Below are positions 23,853 through 36,917 of a stretch of DNA of 64,000 bases, piece after piece. Location of the stretch: the NCBI GenBank assembly GCA_013400155.1, contig VXBM01001090.1:124001-188000 (forward strand), in the 5' to 3' direction. How positions within the stretch are numbered: position 1 is the stretch's first letter; the number at the start of each line of letters is the position of its first letter. A program made the translations under genes and the position numbers. This DNA is from Helopsaltes ochotensis. Taxonomy: Eukaryota; Chordata; Aves; Passeriformes; Locustellidae. The notes beneath the pieces are model-generated. The model did not search any database. It saw only the letters and a list, made by a program, of their open reading frames with translations, and had not been told where the DNA came from.

Positions 23853-26800
23853 TTGCAGTCTTCTAGTGGGTTCTGCTTCCTTTTGAATGTGGTTCCACCT
23901 TTGGATCATCTCCTCTCTCTCTACAGCTACAACTTCTCAATAATTGATCTCCTTGCATTAATTCTGTTCCCATCTTTACTTGCACAGTTCCAACATCTAA
24001 CCTGTGTCCATTCATTTAATCCCATCTCTAACCACTTTCACACTTCCTAAAGGCCCCTTATTTAAAGTCAGGACATCTAAACCAAAATTCCTGTGGCTAT
24101 ATCTGAAACCACTGACACAGCAATGGTATGAAGGTTTCCCTACATCACTCTTAGCATACTGTGTGTTTAAAAAGCCAGTTCCTTATTTTTGCATCAACCT
24201 CATACCATGCAAGCTGAAGGTAGCTACAGCACTGAGTTCCCCATCTTGAGCAACCTTTAGAGAGCCTCTGCTGACAAGAGGAAGCTGACCTTTTAAATTC
24301 TATTGCTGTATTTTTATGTCTCTCATTTATTCTCTGTACACAATTTGTTAATTTTCCCCCATTTGCTTTGCAATTCCCAAATGACCAAAAAATGATCAGT
24401 TTGTCATATGAGGAAAAGTAGTTTTTAACCAATCTTCAGTGAATCCTGTAAATATTGCATTAATTTATTATGTAATAAAGTTCAAAAGCTACTTTAGATT
24501 GCTTTGACCAAATTATTTAAAGCAAAAAAAAAGTAAGTGAAATGCTTTCTATTTTAGTAACTTACTAGCTTAATTATAATTTTGTAATTATATACTCTAA
24601 TGAGAACTTTGCAATCCCTTGCAGTACACAGAAGCAGCTTTTCATTTACTGTTTTCAACACGCAGTTATCAAAATGTTCTCAAAATGTAATTAGTTTCTA
24701 TGTTTTCTTATGATTAGAGCCATTGCAGAGGATGTTTCACACAAATCTGTTATCCGAAAATGAACATGCTTAGTGCTGTGTATCCTATATCTGGATATTC
24801 ATTTAGGGCACACAGCCAAATCTGGCAGTTGTCTAGAATTGTGTTTTTATTGAGCAATCAGTTGAACGTTCATTCAGCATTTTTTCCATATTTTGACAGC
24901 AAACAAGCACAATCAACATCTGCTTCTTTGACAGGAATCATTCCTCCACTCATACTTGCCCAGTTTCAAATCCTAGACACAGCAGTACATGAACCATCCC
25001 TGTGATACAATGTTCACTCCAAATCTGGCAATCTTTATGATCCTACTCTATACCTAGTGTTTTCTCCTCTGTCAATTTTTCTGAGATTCAAGCTTTCTCT
25101 TTGTTCACCTATATAAACTTTTCAGAAAAACTGTTTATTTACTCCACACTCTTCTTGAATGGCCTCCTGATATACCAACCACTTGTGCACACTGTTACCA
25201 AGCTTCCTTGCCAGTGATCTGTTGTGGGTTTTTTTTTTTTCCCCCAGGAATCAGGATTGAGCCTCACAGAATATTCCCAGTCTGGTGGTTCCACTTGGCT
25301 TCCCTAGCTCTTTACAACACAGTGTGCCTGTCTATACTACACACAGGAACAGTGCAGGAAGAGCCCCAGGTTATCACTGAAGGGGCTGGCTCTGAAACTG
25401 GAAGCTGTGCAATTGATTTCATGTGGCTTTGTATCTGGGTTCCCAGTCCTGCTTCTCAGTTCAATGGCTGGTGGCTCCACAGCTTTTTTTTCCGAGTCTG
25501 CGTGAGTTTGATGCTAGCTAGAGGATACAGACCAGTATTAGTGCAGTATTGGACCTGGCAGACATATCCATAAATCAATAACCTATTTTTTAACAAAATC
25601 CTGGACTAGTAAAAATGCTCAGCTCAGCCATATGAACTAAGGATTTAATTTCATTTCACATGGAAAAGACAGCTTCATCAGAACTCAAACTGCAGAAGTG
25701 GTTTCTAGAGTCTCCTATGTCATACTTAAGCAATCAGTTACTTACAGGCAGAACTAAACTATGTTAGTTGTTAGTGAGAATAGTCCATAAATTCATGACA
25801 GGTATCTCTAATAAGCAATGCTTATCAGTGCATCCAGGCTTGACAGGATACCCTTTTTTTGGCAGTTCTTATGTACAGCACACAAACTTTAAAAATCTCC
25901 TGGAAACAAAGGCAGCTGTGGGACTGAGGGAGCTGCTGTTCCCCAAGGTTGTCTTCATCCAGAAGGGCTGTCAGATCATCCCTCTTTACATGACAAACAG
26001 GGAGGCACCAGAAAACACATGGGATGTGGCTGGGATGTCAGTGGACCCCATACCCAGTACTCACTGCCACATGCAAAAGAGGGGCAAGGTTGTCAGCTGG
26101 GCTGACTGATGATGCATCTCCACAACTGGATTTTTGTGAGGAGGAAATTAGATTTCTTTAATGGCAGCTCTACTATTTATAGGAACAAGCTGCCAGTTTT
26201 CTGCTTGTTTCAGTGGACAATACAGTTACCAAGAAATGGCTCCTCCATCTAACGGGAAAGGAGCCTGCAAAATATATTATCCTAAAAGCAGAAGTCCAGC
26301 CAAGGTGAAGGAAAGACAAAATAACAAAAAAATTACAAGCCAGAGAAAAATATATCTATGCAGATATATAAAAGCCCATCCAAACTGTCAGACCGGCTTC
26401 TGGACTATTCAGCAACCAGAACATCTGCATTAAAATCTGGTTTTTGAGATCCACAGGCACTATCTGTTACTGAGCATCTTTTAGTATAAAGCTGCTGTAT
26501 TTCTGAGAGAGGTCTAAGGCATGCTTAGGCCAGGTGAGACTTTTTGTCAGTCATGCAGAACTAACTTCAGTATTTTTTTGGTTGTTGGAACTGACTCTGC
26601 GGGACCACAAAGCTCAAGCCTATTCCAAAATAACAACGACAAAACCAAAAAATGGCAGCCACTGAAAATTTCAACACTGCCTTTTTAAAAAGCCTTGAGA
26701 CACTCTCACGCTCCTGATAAAACAGATGCAAGATTCATTTAAATCCTTAATCTCTCATGAACTGAAATCTCTTTCACAAAAATTAAATTTCCAAATAGCC

Positions 26801-27788
26801 ATGAGTTCAACCTGCAGTAAGTTTCTGCCAGCAGTACAATCTCAATCAGATTTCACAGAAACAAAAGGTGCTGAGAACTCACAAGGATGTCTCACAAAGC
26901 TGGTTTTGGTACTCCATGGCAATCAGCTTCTCATCTCTCTGTCATTTATCCCAACCCAGCATCAATCTGGCTCCCTGCCTTCACAGTCAATTTTCTCTTT
27001 GCATGTCTGGATGCTAAATCAATTGGTGAAAATTATTGAAAGAATTCTATGCAAACGGTAACATAAAGTTTAACATTGCTGCCACCTGACTGGACTGAAA
27101 GACCCCTTTAATTAAAAGCAAATTATCTTCTTTCCAATTCCTCTCTCTGCAAAACAGCTAAAGGGTTAGGTTTGGCATTGAGAAAGAAGCCCACAGGGGA
27201 GTCTGAAAGACTATTTTTATGCAAGTTTTCTTCGCATCCAAGATTTTTTCTTTTCACATAAAGGCAAGCAGATAGAAGGGGAAGACGAATAGGATTTTTC
27301 TTCAGACAAACAATCATTTTGTTTGCAATAGCTCTCTGAACAAACTAATTTTCAAGCTACATGTCGCACTTGTTAATGAGACAGTAGTACCCAGCATCCC
27401 TCCTCTTCAGTGTTAAAGACTGTCCGCTTTAATAGTGCCGTTTTACAACCTATTTACTTCTATTTTAGTAACACGTACTGATAAAAAGTCTCACTACAGA
27501 AACGAGAACTTTTTTCTCCATAAAAGCTCATTAGCTCCAGCCCCGCTCCCCCGGCAGGTGCTCCACAGCGCGGCCCGCCCCGTCGCTGCCCCCCACCACC
27601 CCGGGGAGCCTTTTCCCCGCGGGCTGCTCTCTGCTGCGTGCCCAGGCCGGGACAGCGGGCGCCGAGAAGGCAGCGCCGGCGGCAGCGGCAGCAGGCAGGC
27701 CTCCCCCGCCTCACGGCGTGCGCCACGAAGGGGTGTCTGGGGAGCGGGCCGCGGGTGGAAAGCAGCGAGGGCTAAGCCCCGGGTGGGT

Positions 27789-28244
27789 NNNNNNNNNNNN
27801 NNNNNNNNNNNNNNNNNNNNNNNNNNNNNNNNNNNNNNNNNNNNNNNNNNNNNNNNNNNNNNNNNNNNNNNNNNNNNNNNNNNNNNNNNNNNNNNNNNNN
27901 NNNNNNNNNNNNNNNNNNNNNNNNNNNNNNNNNNNNNNNNNNNNNNNNNNNNNNNNNNNNNNNNNNNNNNNNNNNNNNNNNNNNNNNNNNNNNNNNNNNN
28001 NNNNNNNNNNNNNNNNNNNNNNNNNNNNNNNNNNNNNNNNNNNNNNNNNNNNNNNNNNNNNNNNNNNNNNNNNNNNNNNNNNNNNNNNNNNNNNNNNNNN
28101 NNNNNNNNNNNNNNNNNNNNNNNNNNNNNNNNNNNNNNNNNNNNNNNNNNNNNNNNNNNNNNNNNNNNNNNNNNNNNNNNNNNNNNNNNNNNNNNNNNNN
28201 NNNNNNNNNNNNNNNNNNNNNNNNNNNNNNNNNNNNNNNNNNNN
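27789..28244. other. Assembly gap, 456 N
   Basis: A run of 456 undetermined bases inside the CpG island. Flanks are extremely GC-rich (GGGCTAAGCCCCGGGTGGGT on the left, CGCCCCCCCTCCCCTCCCCG on the right), the usual reason for sequence dropout in bird genomes. The long open frames of 292-483 codons that cross it exist only because N codons are not stops and GC-rich DNA has few stops. Confidence 0.99.
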
Positions 28245-28976
28245 CGCCCCCCCTCCCCTCCCCGCCCAGCGCAGAGCGGGCGCCGGCGGCACGGGCCGTC
28301 GCGGGAGCAGCAGGCGCTGGCGTCGGATGCCTGCGCTACGCCATCCCGGTGCTGCCGCGGCCTGGACTCCGCGGGGAGCAGGGGCGATCGGCGAGCAGCG
28401 GCGGCCGCTCCTTTGTGTCCCAGGTCGGTGCCGGGGAACGGCGATGGGGCGCGGAGCGGTCGGGCAGAGCGGCGGGACCGTGTCCGTCCCCTCCCGGAGA
28501 GCTGGGGCAGGCGGGCACCCCTCCGTGCCCGGCCCGTCTCCGGGGCCGCGGGCATGGCGGGCGAGGGCTTGTTTGTGTCGGTCTGACAACCCCCACCCCG
28601 CACCCCGGCAGGAAAACTCTGGGAGCCTTTCCGCAGCCCGACCGGGTGGGCGGCGAGGTGGGGCGGGGGTCGGCCGCCTCCGCCGCGGGGCAGGGGACGC
28701 GTCCCCCGAGCCCCGGCCGGGGGGCGGCTCGGGGCCCCCGGGAGCGGCTCGCGGCCGGAGAAGTTTCTGCCCAGGCAGCGTTTCTCCGCCGCTGTTGATT
28801 GTTTATCGCTCCGAGGCGGCGCCGAAAATAGGTCAGAAATAATGTCTCGCTCGTCCCCGCCGCGAAGTGTCGGAGGGCCGGCCGTGGTAGTAGGAACTGC
28901 TGGAGGCGATGGTGCGTTTCCCCTCCTTCCTTTCCTGAGCAACACGGGACCCTCACAGGTTTTGAAACGGTGTTGA

Positions 28977-28998
28977 GGGGGCGAGGGGGGGTGGGGGG
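28977..28998 (+). other. G-quadruplex-prone tract in the CpG island
   Basis: G-runs of 5, 7 and 6 bases separated by one to three bases supply four or more G3 tracts within about 22 bases on the plus strand. The tract is followed by a T-rich stretch (29003-29034). Formation of a quadruplex is inferred from the pattern only. Confidence 0.6.
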
Positions 28999-31864
28999 CG
29001 TTAATTTTTTTCTTCTTATTTATTTTTTTAAATGTCGTTTTCTGCGTGCAGCGTGGAAAGTTGCTGGCCGAGCGTTAGGAATAACTCCCAGCTATTTCCT
29101 GGTGCGCGGAGGGCGGCACCGGCGGCTCCCGCCCTCCCGGTCCGAGCGGGAACAGCCCGTTCCCCTCGGCACGGCGGCGGAGCGGGGCAGCGCTGGGGGC
29201 CGGCGGCGCCGCGCCTTCAGCAGATGCTCGTCACCCCCGTTAACGTCCGGAGCATCTCGTCAGGGCTCAGTTAACCTCGGGGCGCGCTCGGCAGGATTTG
29301 CATGATCAGTAAGCGCTCTGGTGGAAATAGTGTTTCTTTCTTGTATTATTTTAAGCAAAATTTCGAACAGAATCTGTTTGAAAGCTTTCTATGATAATAA
29401 CGCGTTGCAGACGTACTGGTTGGAAGAGAAGTTGCGTAGCATAACAGATATTTAGAAATTGTAACTGGGGGATTTACAATCATGTTGATACTATGGCCAA
29501 AGAGGTATTTGTGCTATTGTGTTTAAGCCCACTTCCCCTTTCTCCTGGTTGCAGAGGATTTTGCTGACTGAAAAGTAAACAAGCTACTGTTTGAGATCTT
29601 ACATTTTATCAAGTAGAATGGACATGAATGCCTATTTTGTTTTACTGGGTTTTACTTTGTTTTTTAAGTGGTTCTTTCAACTTGCCTAATGTCTTATAAA
29701 TAGGCAAAGCCTGAGGTAAAATCCACATGCACCACCTTTTGGTTTGCTTGACTGATAGCAAGTAGCAAACGCTGCAGAATCTGTATGACTCTGGAAGGGA
29801 ATGTATTACATTTTCATCCATTAAATAACTCCAATTTAGCATTTTGATTGTGAAGATAAAATGCCTGGCCCTCGCTAAGGGATAAATAGCACGGCCCAAA
29901 CCCGGTCCAATAAATCTCTGCTTTGCTGGTATTTTACGGCATTTTTACAATGAAAGAATTCTGGATTTGATTTGTGGAGGAACAAATTAGGTACTACAGC
30001 ATAGTTTTTATGATTCCATTCAACAGTTCATTGTCCATTAGAACTGAATTATTTTGTGGGAAGTGAACAATAATCTGGGCTCTGGCTGTATCTTTGTGAG
30101 TACTTTAAATGAATGAAGCACAGAGTTGTAATCTTGTTCTGTTTCTTCCATATGACTGTACCAGTAGTCACAGTCTGAGTACCTGCATTTGGTATGTCAG
30201 AGCACAGCTATAAATCTTAGTCTGCATTTTCCTTGGGTGGACCAACTTGCTTTCCTTTTCCCATCGCTCATTTTTCCGCCTGTAAATGATGTAAGTCAAT
30301 TCTTAACCTTTGCTTTGGTAATTGATAAAAGTCAGAGAATATGCATTTAAATTCATTCTTCGGAGTAGTTTAAATATCCCTTGTGTGAAATGCAATCCTA
30401 CACAACTGGTAAGAGTTGACCGATATTTGAAAATACTGGGTTTGGACTTAAATTAGCATTTCATTAATAAAACTTATTTGTTACCTTCAATTCAAATTAT
30501 GGTCAATGTGACTGGCCTGTATAAGGTTTGGCATGAATACTAATCAATAATAGTAAAGTGCACACAGCAACTTAAATCTGTCTTGAAAACTGTGATTTTG
30601 AAAATGTGCCAGACAAACCAACACAGTTGTTGATTCAATTTAATTCCATTGCGATATAATTTACTTTTGGTTTGAGTTAAGTAAAACCTCAAAAATAACA
30701 CATTGGGCTCCGTTCAGATTTCAGAAGAGCTAAGCCCTTGCATCTCTTCTGAAGCCGCAGTGATAGATGTGACACTGTTACCTGACACTGCAGTATTGTG
30801 GTTTTAACATTTCCCTTGGCAGCACATGGGTTTCAAAGCTCAGTTCCAGGACTGTCTCTGGTGCTTTTTTCTCACAAATACAGAATTAGTGAATTCTGTT
30901 CCCAAGCAGGGAGAGATGTGAAATCTCAGATCATTGCTCACTCTGGCATTCCTTGTTGACTTTGCTAGTCAGTTATCTGCTGAGAAAGACACTGACAAGT
31001 TCTAGTGGACTTGGTTGTGGTTTTGAGATATGATGAGCACTCTTTGACAGGATGTTTCTGTCAATATCTCATTCTCACCAGGTTACATTCTGGTGTTTTG
31101 GTGCAAGCTTCTCTTGCTGGAAGTGATTAGATTGGGATATGGATGCCACAGCCCTCTATCTGGCTGGGGAGGTGCATAGGAAAGCAAGTTGTGGCAAAGG
31201 AGTGAGGCAGATTACTCTGAGTGACAAGGTTTTGAGCTACTACAGGTAAAGGTATGGGAGCCCTTTGTGAGCTCTGACTCTTCTACTGTTTTTTCCTTGA
31301 AGAGAACCTGTTGCCTACACCAACCTAGGAGGCAAGTACCCAAGTGTTTATTAATGTAATGCTGAGAGTACTGATGCTTGTGTGTCTCTTGGCCTGGTTG
31401 CTGTCCCAAACAAATTTGAAAGTTAAATCAGTACCTCAGTGTGAGATTCAACAATTAAGGATTGTGAATTCTTGTTTCTGTTGACCTTGTTTCAGTGTTT
31501 GAAGTTGTTATTGTGATAAAGACTAATGTTTCTCATCCTTGCTTGGTAACTGTTTCATCTTGTACTTTGTGTTTTCTGTCTTGAAGTCGTTTTGTTCTTT
31601 TCCATCTCCCAATCCCTACAGACTATAGGACAGCCTTGGCAGAAAATACTCTCTTGTTAACCAAGGTGGAAGAGTTGCAGTTTTATTGCGTGGGTTTTCC
31701 TCTTCCCCTTTTTCTCTGTGTGGAAAAATACAGTCTCACTAGTGCTTGATTTTATGACAGGAAGGATGAGTAGCACCTGTGTGTTGACCAGCCATTGTCC
31801 CTGATGGATCTTTGTTTTGACAGCCTGTTGTTGTATGTCAGTTACCTTTGACAGGCTGTTGCTC

Positions 31865-31894
31865 AGAGAACCTGTACTGAGAGAACCTGTACTG
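31865..31894. repeat. 15-bp perfect tandem duplication
   Basis: The unit AGAGAACCTGTACTG occurs twice head to tail without mismatches. It is a recent-looking local duplication in non-coding DNA. Confidence 0.97.
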
Positions 31895-32111
31895 TAGCCT
31901 AAATAGGTTTTACTGTGTCAAGTACCAGCACATGAATTTATTTTGGTTAACTATGAGCATAACTCAGAGTTTCTTGAATTAATAAATTATTTAATCTTGC
32001 ATTCACTATTCCTCCTAATGAACAAGCATGGAAAATGATTTTTCTTTTTTGTTAATGAAAAGTTTATCGTGAAATCGTCAAAAGTTTTAGAAGTTCCTAT
32101 ATCCTGGTGGT

Positions 32112-32209
32112 ACAGTTCAGTGGTTACAGTGGTGGTGCTGGGTTGACATTTGGACTTGGTGATCTTTAAAGGTCTCTTCCAACTTTGATGATTCTGTTTT
32201 ATGATTGTA
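32112..32209 (+). repeat. CR1 LINE 3' terminus, sense
   Basis: A short, diverged CR1 3' end: GGTGGTGCTGGGTTGACATT, TGGACTTGGTGATCTTTAAA, GGTCTCTTCCAACTTTGATG, then a degenerate tail (ATTCTGTTTTATGATTG). About 100 bases remain. Confidence 0.88.
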
Positions 32210-35200
32210 TAAGTCACAATCCTGCTGCTTTAAAACAGGAATGAGATACTGGTTAAATCTGCTCAAAAGTCACATTTTTGGACCCTGTGAGCGTGTTACA
32301 ATCATACTATACTACTCAAAAAACACTAGTTTTATGTTTTTCTGCCACAGCTAGGCAAAGCAGTAAAGTATGTCCTTACGTTCTGTTACTATTAATGCAC
32401 CATGTGTTTCTTCCTTGGCAAGACATGTGATTTTATGTTTGCTACGCATCTGGTGATTTTGGCCTTCTCTAGCATTTTGCTAAGCACCTTTTCAACACAT
32501 TAATTCTTTGAATGCATGTCATTAAGGATTGTGTGTAGAAAGATAAGTTACTGTTGAAGTATGAACATAATTAAATATTTATGCTTTCATTTATAGCAAA
32601 AGCAGTTGGTATTTAGGAATGTGGTATTGCTGATATTTGTAGAAGTCTGTTTTACAAACCGTCTTCCTCGAAGAACAATGAGTGGAACCTTTGTGGTAAC
32701 AAGAGTATACAACAAGGAGTATACATGAAAAAAAATCTCAAAGGGAGGAAATAAGTTTGCCATAGTTTCAGGTCAGGAAGAAGTCAGATGAGCAAATTGT
32801 GTTTACTTCAAGCAGGAAATTGGTGACAGCATTGTTCTTGGAAAGAACAGACAGAGAAATAAGGAACAGAATTGAATCTCACAGAGCTCAGCTTACAACT
32901 GGAACAAAAGTTGAAAGTGCTAAAGCAAACTGAAATGACATCAATTCTATTTTTTTGTTAGATGGTTTCAGTGCTTTTTTTTTTGTAATGGATTTTCTGT
33001 AGAGGTTTTAAAATTGGAAACATGTTTGTTGCAAAGAATTTTGAACTCTATATTGTGCAAGCAATTTTGTTGGAAATGATACAAAGTTTCACTTACCAAT
33101 ATTTCTTTCTGAAAATAAATAAAAAATGTCCACATTTCTGAATTGCAAGTCTTGTATCAGGAAAAAAAAGGAAAAGCTACAGATTTCACTATGTTTAGCT
33201 TTCTAGTGAAAACTTAAAAAATTATTAGCTCTAATACTATAAAATTATACATGTATATAGATGCATATGGTTTGCTGAATCTTGTTTGTAAAATAAATCA
33301 CAAACTTGTACACACCATACCCCAAAATTAAGAAAAAATATATAGCATTCAACAGTTAATTTTGCAGGAAGCTTTACACTTGACCTCTGACATTTTGAAA
33401 TAATAAACTGACTTGTTTTCCAGCTGCAAGTCTGCTTACTATAATCACAACCTTGTTCGTATGCTGTGACCTCATGAATTAATCCCTGTTACTGACAATA
33501 CCATAGATCACTCATTACTTGTTGCATAAAGGATGTTGAGAGATAATGCTTTATCGTGCTTTCTAGCTGTAAAATAAACTGAATTCTCTTTATGCTTTAT
33601 TTGATTTTTCTAAAGTTAATAAGCAAGGTTTCCCTTTTAATTTTCATGTTAGAATGGCTTGCAGTACATTTTCTGTCTTCTTTCCATTGAAATTTACAAG
33701 GAAAATGTTGTAGTATTTGGTCTTCTGTAGAAGGAGCTGTACTTTCTCCCCAGGCTGTCAGTTCCCTTATGGCTTGATGATTTCTCTGCATAATAACTGT
33801 GTATTTCCATTTTTTTACATGGAAAATCAGTCTAAATAGTGTAATTAATGCTCCTGAGTTTTAGATGTAGTAGTAGTAGTTGCATATCTAGTGCTTTTAA
33901 ACTTAATTATAATTGCTTGCCTATTTATATGTGGCCCATCTAGCTTTCTCTAAATGCATATATATGTTTTTAAAAGATTTTCTGGGTAAATTCTGAGATT
34001 ATACGAGCTATCAGATAACTCTAGAGCCTGGATTTTCAGGCACCTCTGAGCTTCAGACCCTCACTGCAGTGAAAAAATCCAGATTGAAATATGCCAAGGT
34101 ATTGAGGATATTTGAAGTACTGAAACAATAAAGCATAGATAGTAGAAAACATATTTTACTGCTTTACATGTAAAACAGCTTACAGGAAAAACCTTGTAAT
34201 GAGTGAGGTCAATACTAGATCTGAACGTGGAAGTCAGGACCTAGATCTCCATGTTTGTGGCCATTCCGTCATGCTGGACTTCCTTTTCTAATGAAGGTCC
34301 TTGTTCTGCTGGGGCAGAAGCGCTAAGCCATTGGGTTTTACCTGCTGTTAATTTTATTTTTCATGTTCCTAAGAGACAACCTGTGGAAGGTGCACGTATG
34401 TCTCTTAAATTGGTTTGAATGCTAGCTGATGCTAGTAATGTTTGAGCTGAATTTGAGTCTGTGACTAGAAGTTCTAACAGATGTGTTACCTGCCTTTTGA
34501 TATAAATGTGTAAAAGCTGATGGAGTATAGCTAGAGTCATGAATTTTCATGGCCAGTCAGTATAGTTTGCCCTTCTCAGGTGGGAGAGGAAGGAACAACA
34601 ACCTTTTTTGAAAACCAACCAGCCATGCTGTCATAAGGGTAGGGAAAGCCTCTGATGACTTTGGTTTCTAGTTGTTGGGCCTTTTTTTCCCCTGAATGTT
34701 TATGCTTTATTTAAGGGGTGGTTTTACTTGTTCTAGTTGTAGCAAATTTGAAAGCAGCATGTAAGGGATTTAATGATTATAAAACGCTAGTACAAGAATT
34801 TCTAACTAAACATGACAAGTAAATGGTAGGAGGAGTGAACAAAAACTGTTCTGTAAAAAACACTGTCAAAAATTGTTTAAGTAGCATTGGTGATGGTTCA
34901 AACTAATTCAGAAAACAGTTTTCTGATTTGTTTTGATGTAACCCTTCAAATCTACCCATTGAAGTTACTAAAGGTGATCATTAGCTTTGTTTTGTTTCCA
35001 ATGCATTATTTTGGAAACAGAGTCTTGCCATTTTAGGTTTGCGTCAGTGTTTTTAGCAGCTTCTCTCACGTCAGCATTGTTCTGTTAGTGAAATGCCATG
35101 TGGGGAGCAGGAGGTAAGAGGAGCATGAAGCCTTCAAGCTGCAGCAAAGCAAATCTTGAAACTGAATTTGTTAATGCTGCTGTACTTGTATGTTCAATAG

Positions 35201-36754
35201 GGATTCTTTAGTAAGATATTCTGGCACTGTAGTGGGGGAGGAGCAAATGCCAGTGCTCTAAGGGAGGGTTGCAGCCTGTGGAGCTCAGGTGGAGCAGGCT
35301 GTGCTGACTAGGGCAGTCCTTTTGCTCACTTCCTCCATGACAGGGAGCAGAAGAGTCCTTCTTCAGCAAAAATTGTGCCTGTCTCCTGATCTCAGATGTG
35401 TCGGTTGGTTACTCCGCAGGCAGAGCGTGTTTCTGGGCCTGTTGAGACAAAGCTGCTGGAAGCTGCTCGGCTTTCCGCCCGTCTGTGGCTCCTTCTGGAA
35501 GGAAATGTCTGGGGTGCCAAGGAGGGTTCCCAGGTGAGACGTTGCCTCCCTGGGAAACCAGGCCTGTGAGTAGACAGCAGAACTTGTCCTGTGGAGCAGA
35601 GGGGAGCTGAGCTGCTGCTTGGGCTCTGGGGATGTGTCCTTCCATGGAAGAAGTGGGGCAGGGGTAGGGCGTTACTGTCCAGCTTTTGAGGTGTATCAAA
35701 GAAAGGAATGGAGAGTGAAAATACTGCCTCAGGAATGGGTGTGAGAAGGGACAGTTTCTTTCACCCTGCTACTGAGACCTCTTTGCTTTGCTGTGCCAAG
35801 GCTGTGGCTTATGGAGGCTGAAGGGACAACTGGCCAGGGAACTGCTGTGTTGTGCTGCTGCACGCTTCCCTTCCCTGTGCTCGATGGCACTGCTATTTGT
35901 GGAGCTGTGCTTTGAAACCGGATAAGGAAGTGATCTGATCAAGCCCTGCAAAAATAGATTATTCTAAAATGGTAACTAATTAATTTTAAAATGCTGTCCC
36001 ACGAGCACTGTGTTGGCAGTGTTGAGGGGGCGATGTATTGATGCTGTGAAGATGTGAATGAGCACCTGAGGCAGAAACTTCTGAAGCTGTTTCTAGTGTG
36101 GAAGGCTTCGTGTAGTTTCACAGACAAAGTTGACATAAATTCTTGCTATGCCCTCGCTCACCTCTTCAGGGTTAGATATTAATATAGGCGTTCTCTGAGA
36201 TAGATCAGTGCAGCTGTTTGTGGAACCATGCTGTATTTAAATCAGCAAAATGTTGCTGTTTAAGTTAAAAATGCAAACACCTAACTAACTTTGGTTGGTT
36301 ATGCCCCCCATAACCACCAATAACTTACAAAGTAACCTCCAAAATAGCTGTAAAGGTTTGGTTTGGTGCTGTGGGATTTTTTGGCTCCCACAACTGCCAG
36401 CACAATTGTAGAGACGGCTGTTTGTGGCGTGGGTGCAAGCGAGTCTGCAAGACTAGCAAAAGGATATAATTTAAAGACTTTGCTACTGATATATAAGGTG
36501 CTGTTTTCTCAGGGTGCTTACTGACATCTAGTCTTCTTATAGTGTGTGTGCTAAGATCTGCTCAGTTTGTTCAAGCTACCATCACAGCTGTCCACCAGTG
36601 CTGATCAGTGTTATCTTTACTTGACACTTGTTTCTTCAAAGACTTCTTTGCCTGAGCATTTGTCAATAAAAAAGCACACAGAGTACTCTGCATACTGTGT
36701 TTAGTCCCTTCTCTTCTAAACAGCTAAAAAAAACCTAGGGAGTGATTAAATTTA

Positions 36755-36917
36755 ATTGTTGGTTTGTTGTTTTTGTTTTTTTTTTCTTGGGAGTGGGGGG
36801 TGTGGGTTGGTTGGCTTTATTTGGTTGTGGGCTTTTTGTTTGCTTTTTGTTGTTGTTATTTTGTTTGTTTGCTTGGGTATGAGTTTTTGTTTGTTTGTTT
36901 TGTTTGTTTTCTTTTAG
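36755..36917 (+). repeat. GT-rich low-complexity tract
   Basis: The plus strand consists almost wholly of G and T, with repeated TTTG/TTGTTT units and a G-rich centre (36789-36806, GGGAGTGGGGGGTGTGGG). It explains the Trp/Phe/Leu/Cys-rich open frame here, which is not a gene. The G-rich core has borderline quadruplex potential. Confidence 0.85.

Larger units (their letters stand above)
22891..27529. other. Intergenic; nothing recognised apart from inverted repeats
   Basis: About 4.6 kb upstream of the CpG island. No gene model is supported; frames of 110-121 codons at 25208-25573 and 25768-26109 lack motifs and recognisable splice junctions. Inverted repeats at 23590-23623 and 23833-23852 are noted separately. 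On gene order remembered from other vertebrates, COL9A1 is the expected opposite-strand neighbour on this side, but no collagen-like Gly-X-Y exon was recognised here. Confidence 0.5.
27530..29310 (+). promoter_or_regulatory. FAM135A: CpG island, putative FAM135A promoter and first exon
   Basis: GC content and CpG density rise abruptly near 27535 and fall back near 29305, giving a classic vertebrate CpG island of about 1.8 kb including a gap. It is the only such island in the window and lies upstream, on the same strand, of the two exons at 43050 and 46748, so it is inferred to be the promoter and to hold the non-coding first exon. The exact start site and first donor cannot be placed. Possible donors include CCCAG|GTCGGT at 28423/28424, and the first exon might equally lie in the gap. 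An octamer ATTTGCAT occurs at 29296-29303 on the 3' edge. No clear TATA box serves the island. Bidirectional activity is possible but untested. Confidence 0.7.

Noticed and set aside
27435..28945. Long open frames of 292-483 codons on both strands across the CpG island
   Set aside because: Each includes about 150 undefined residues from the N gap. GC-rich DNA has few stops, and the defined parts are Arg/Pro/Gly/Ala-rich low-complexity with no domain.
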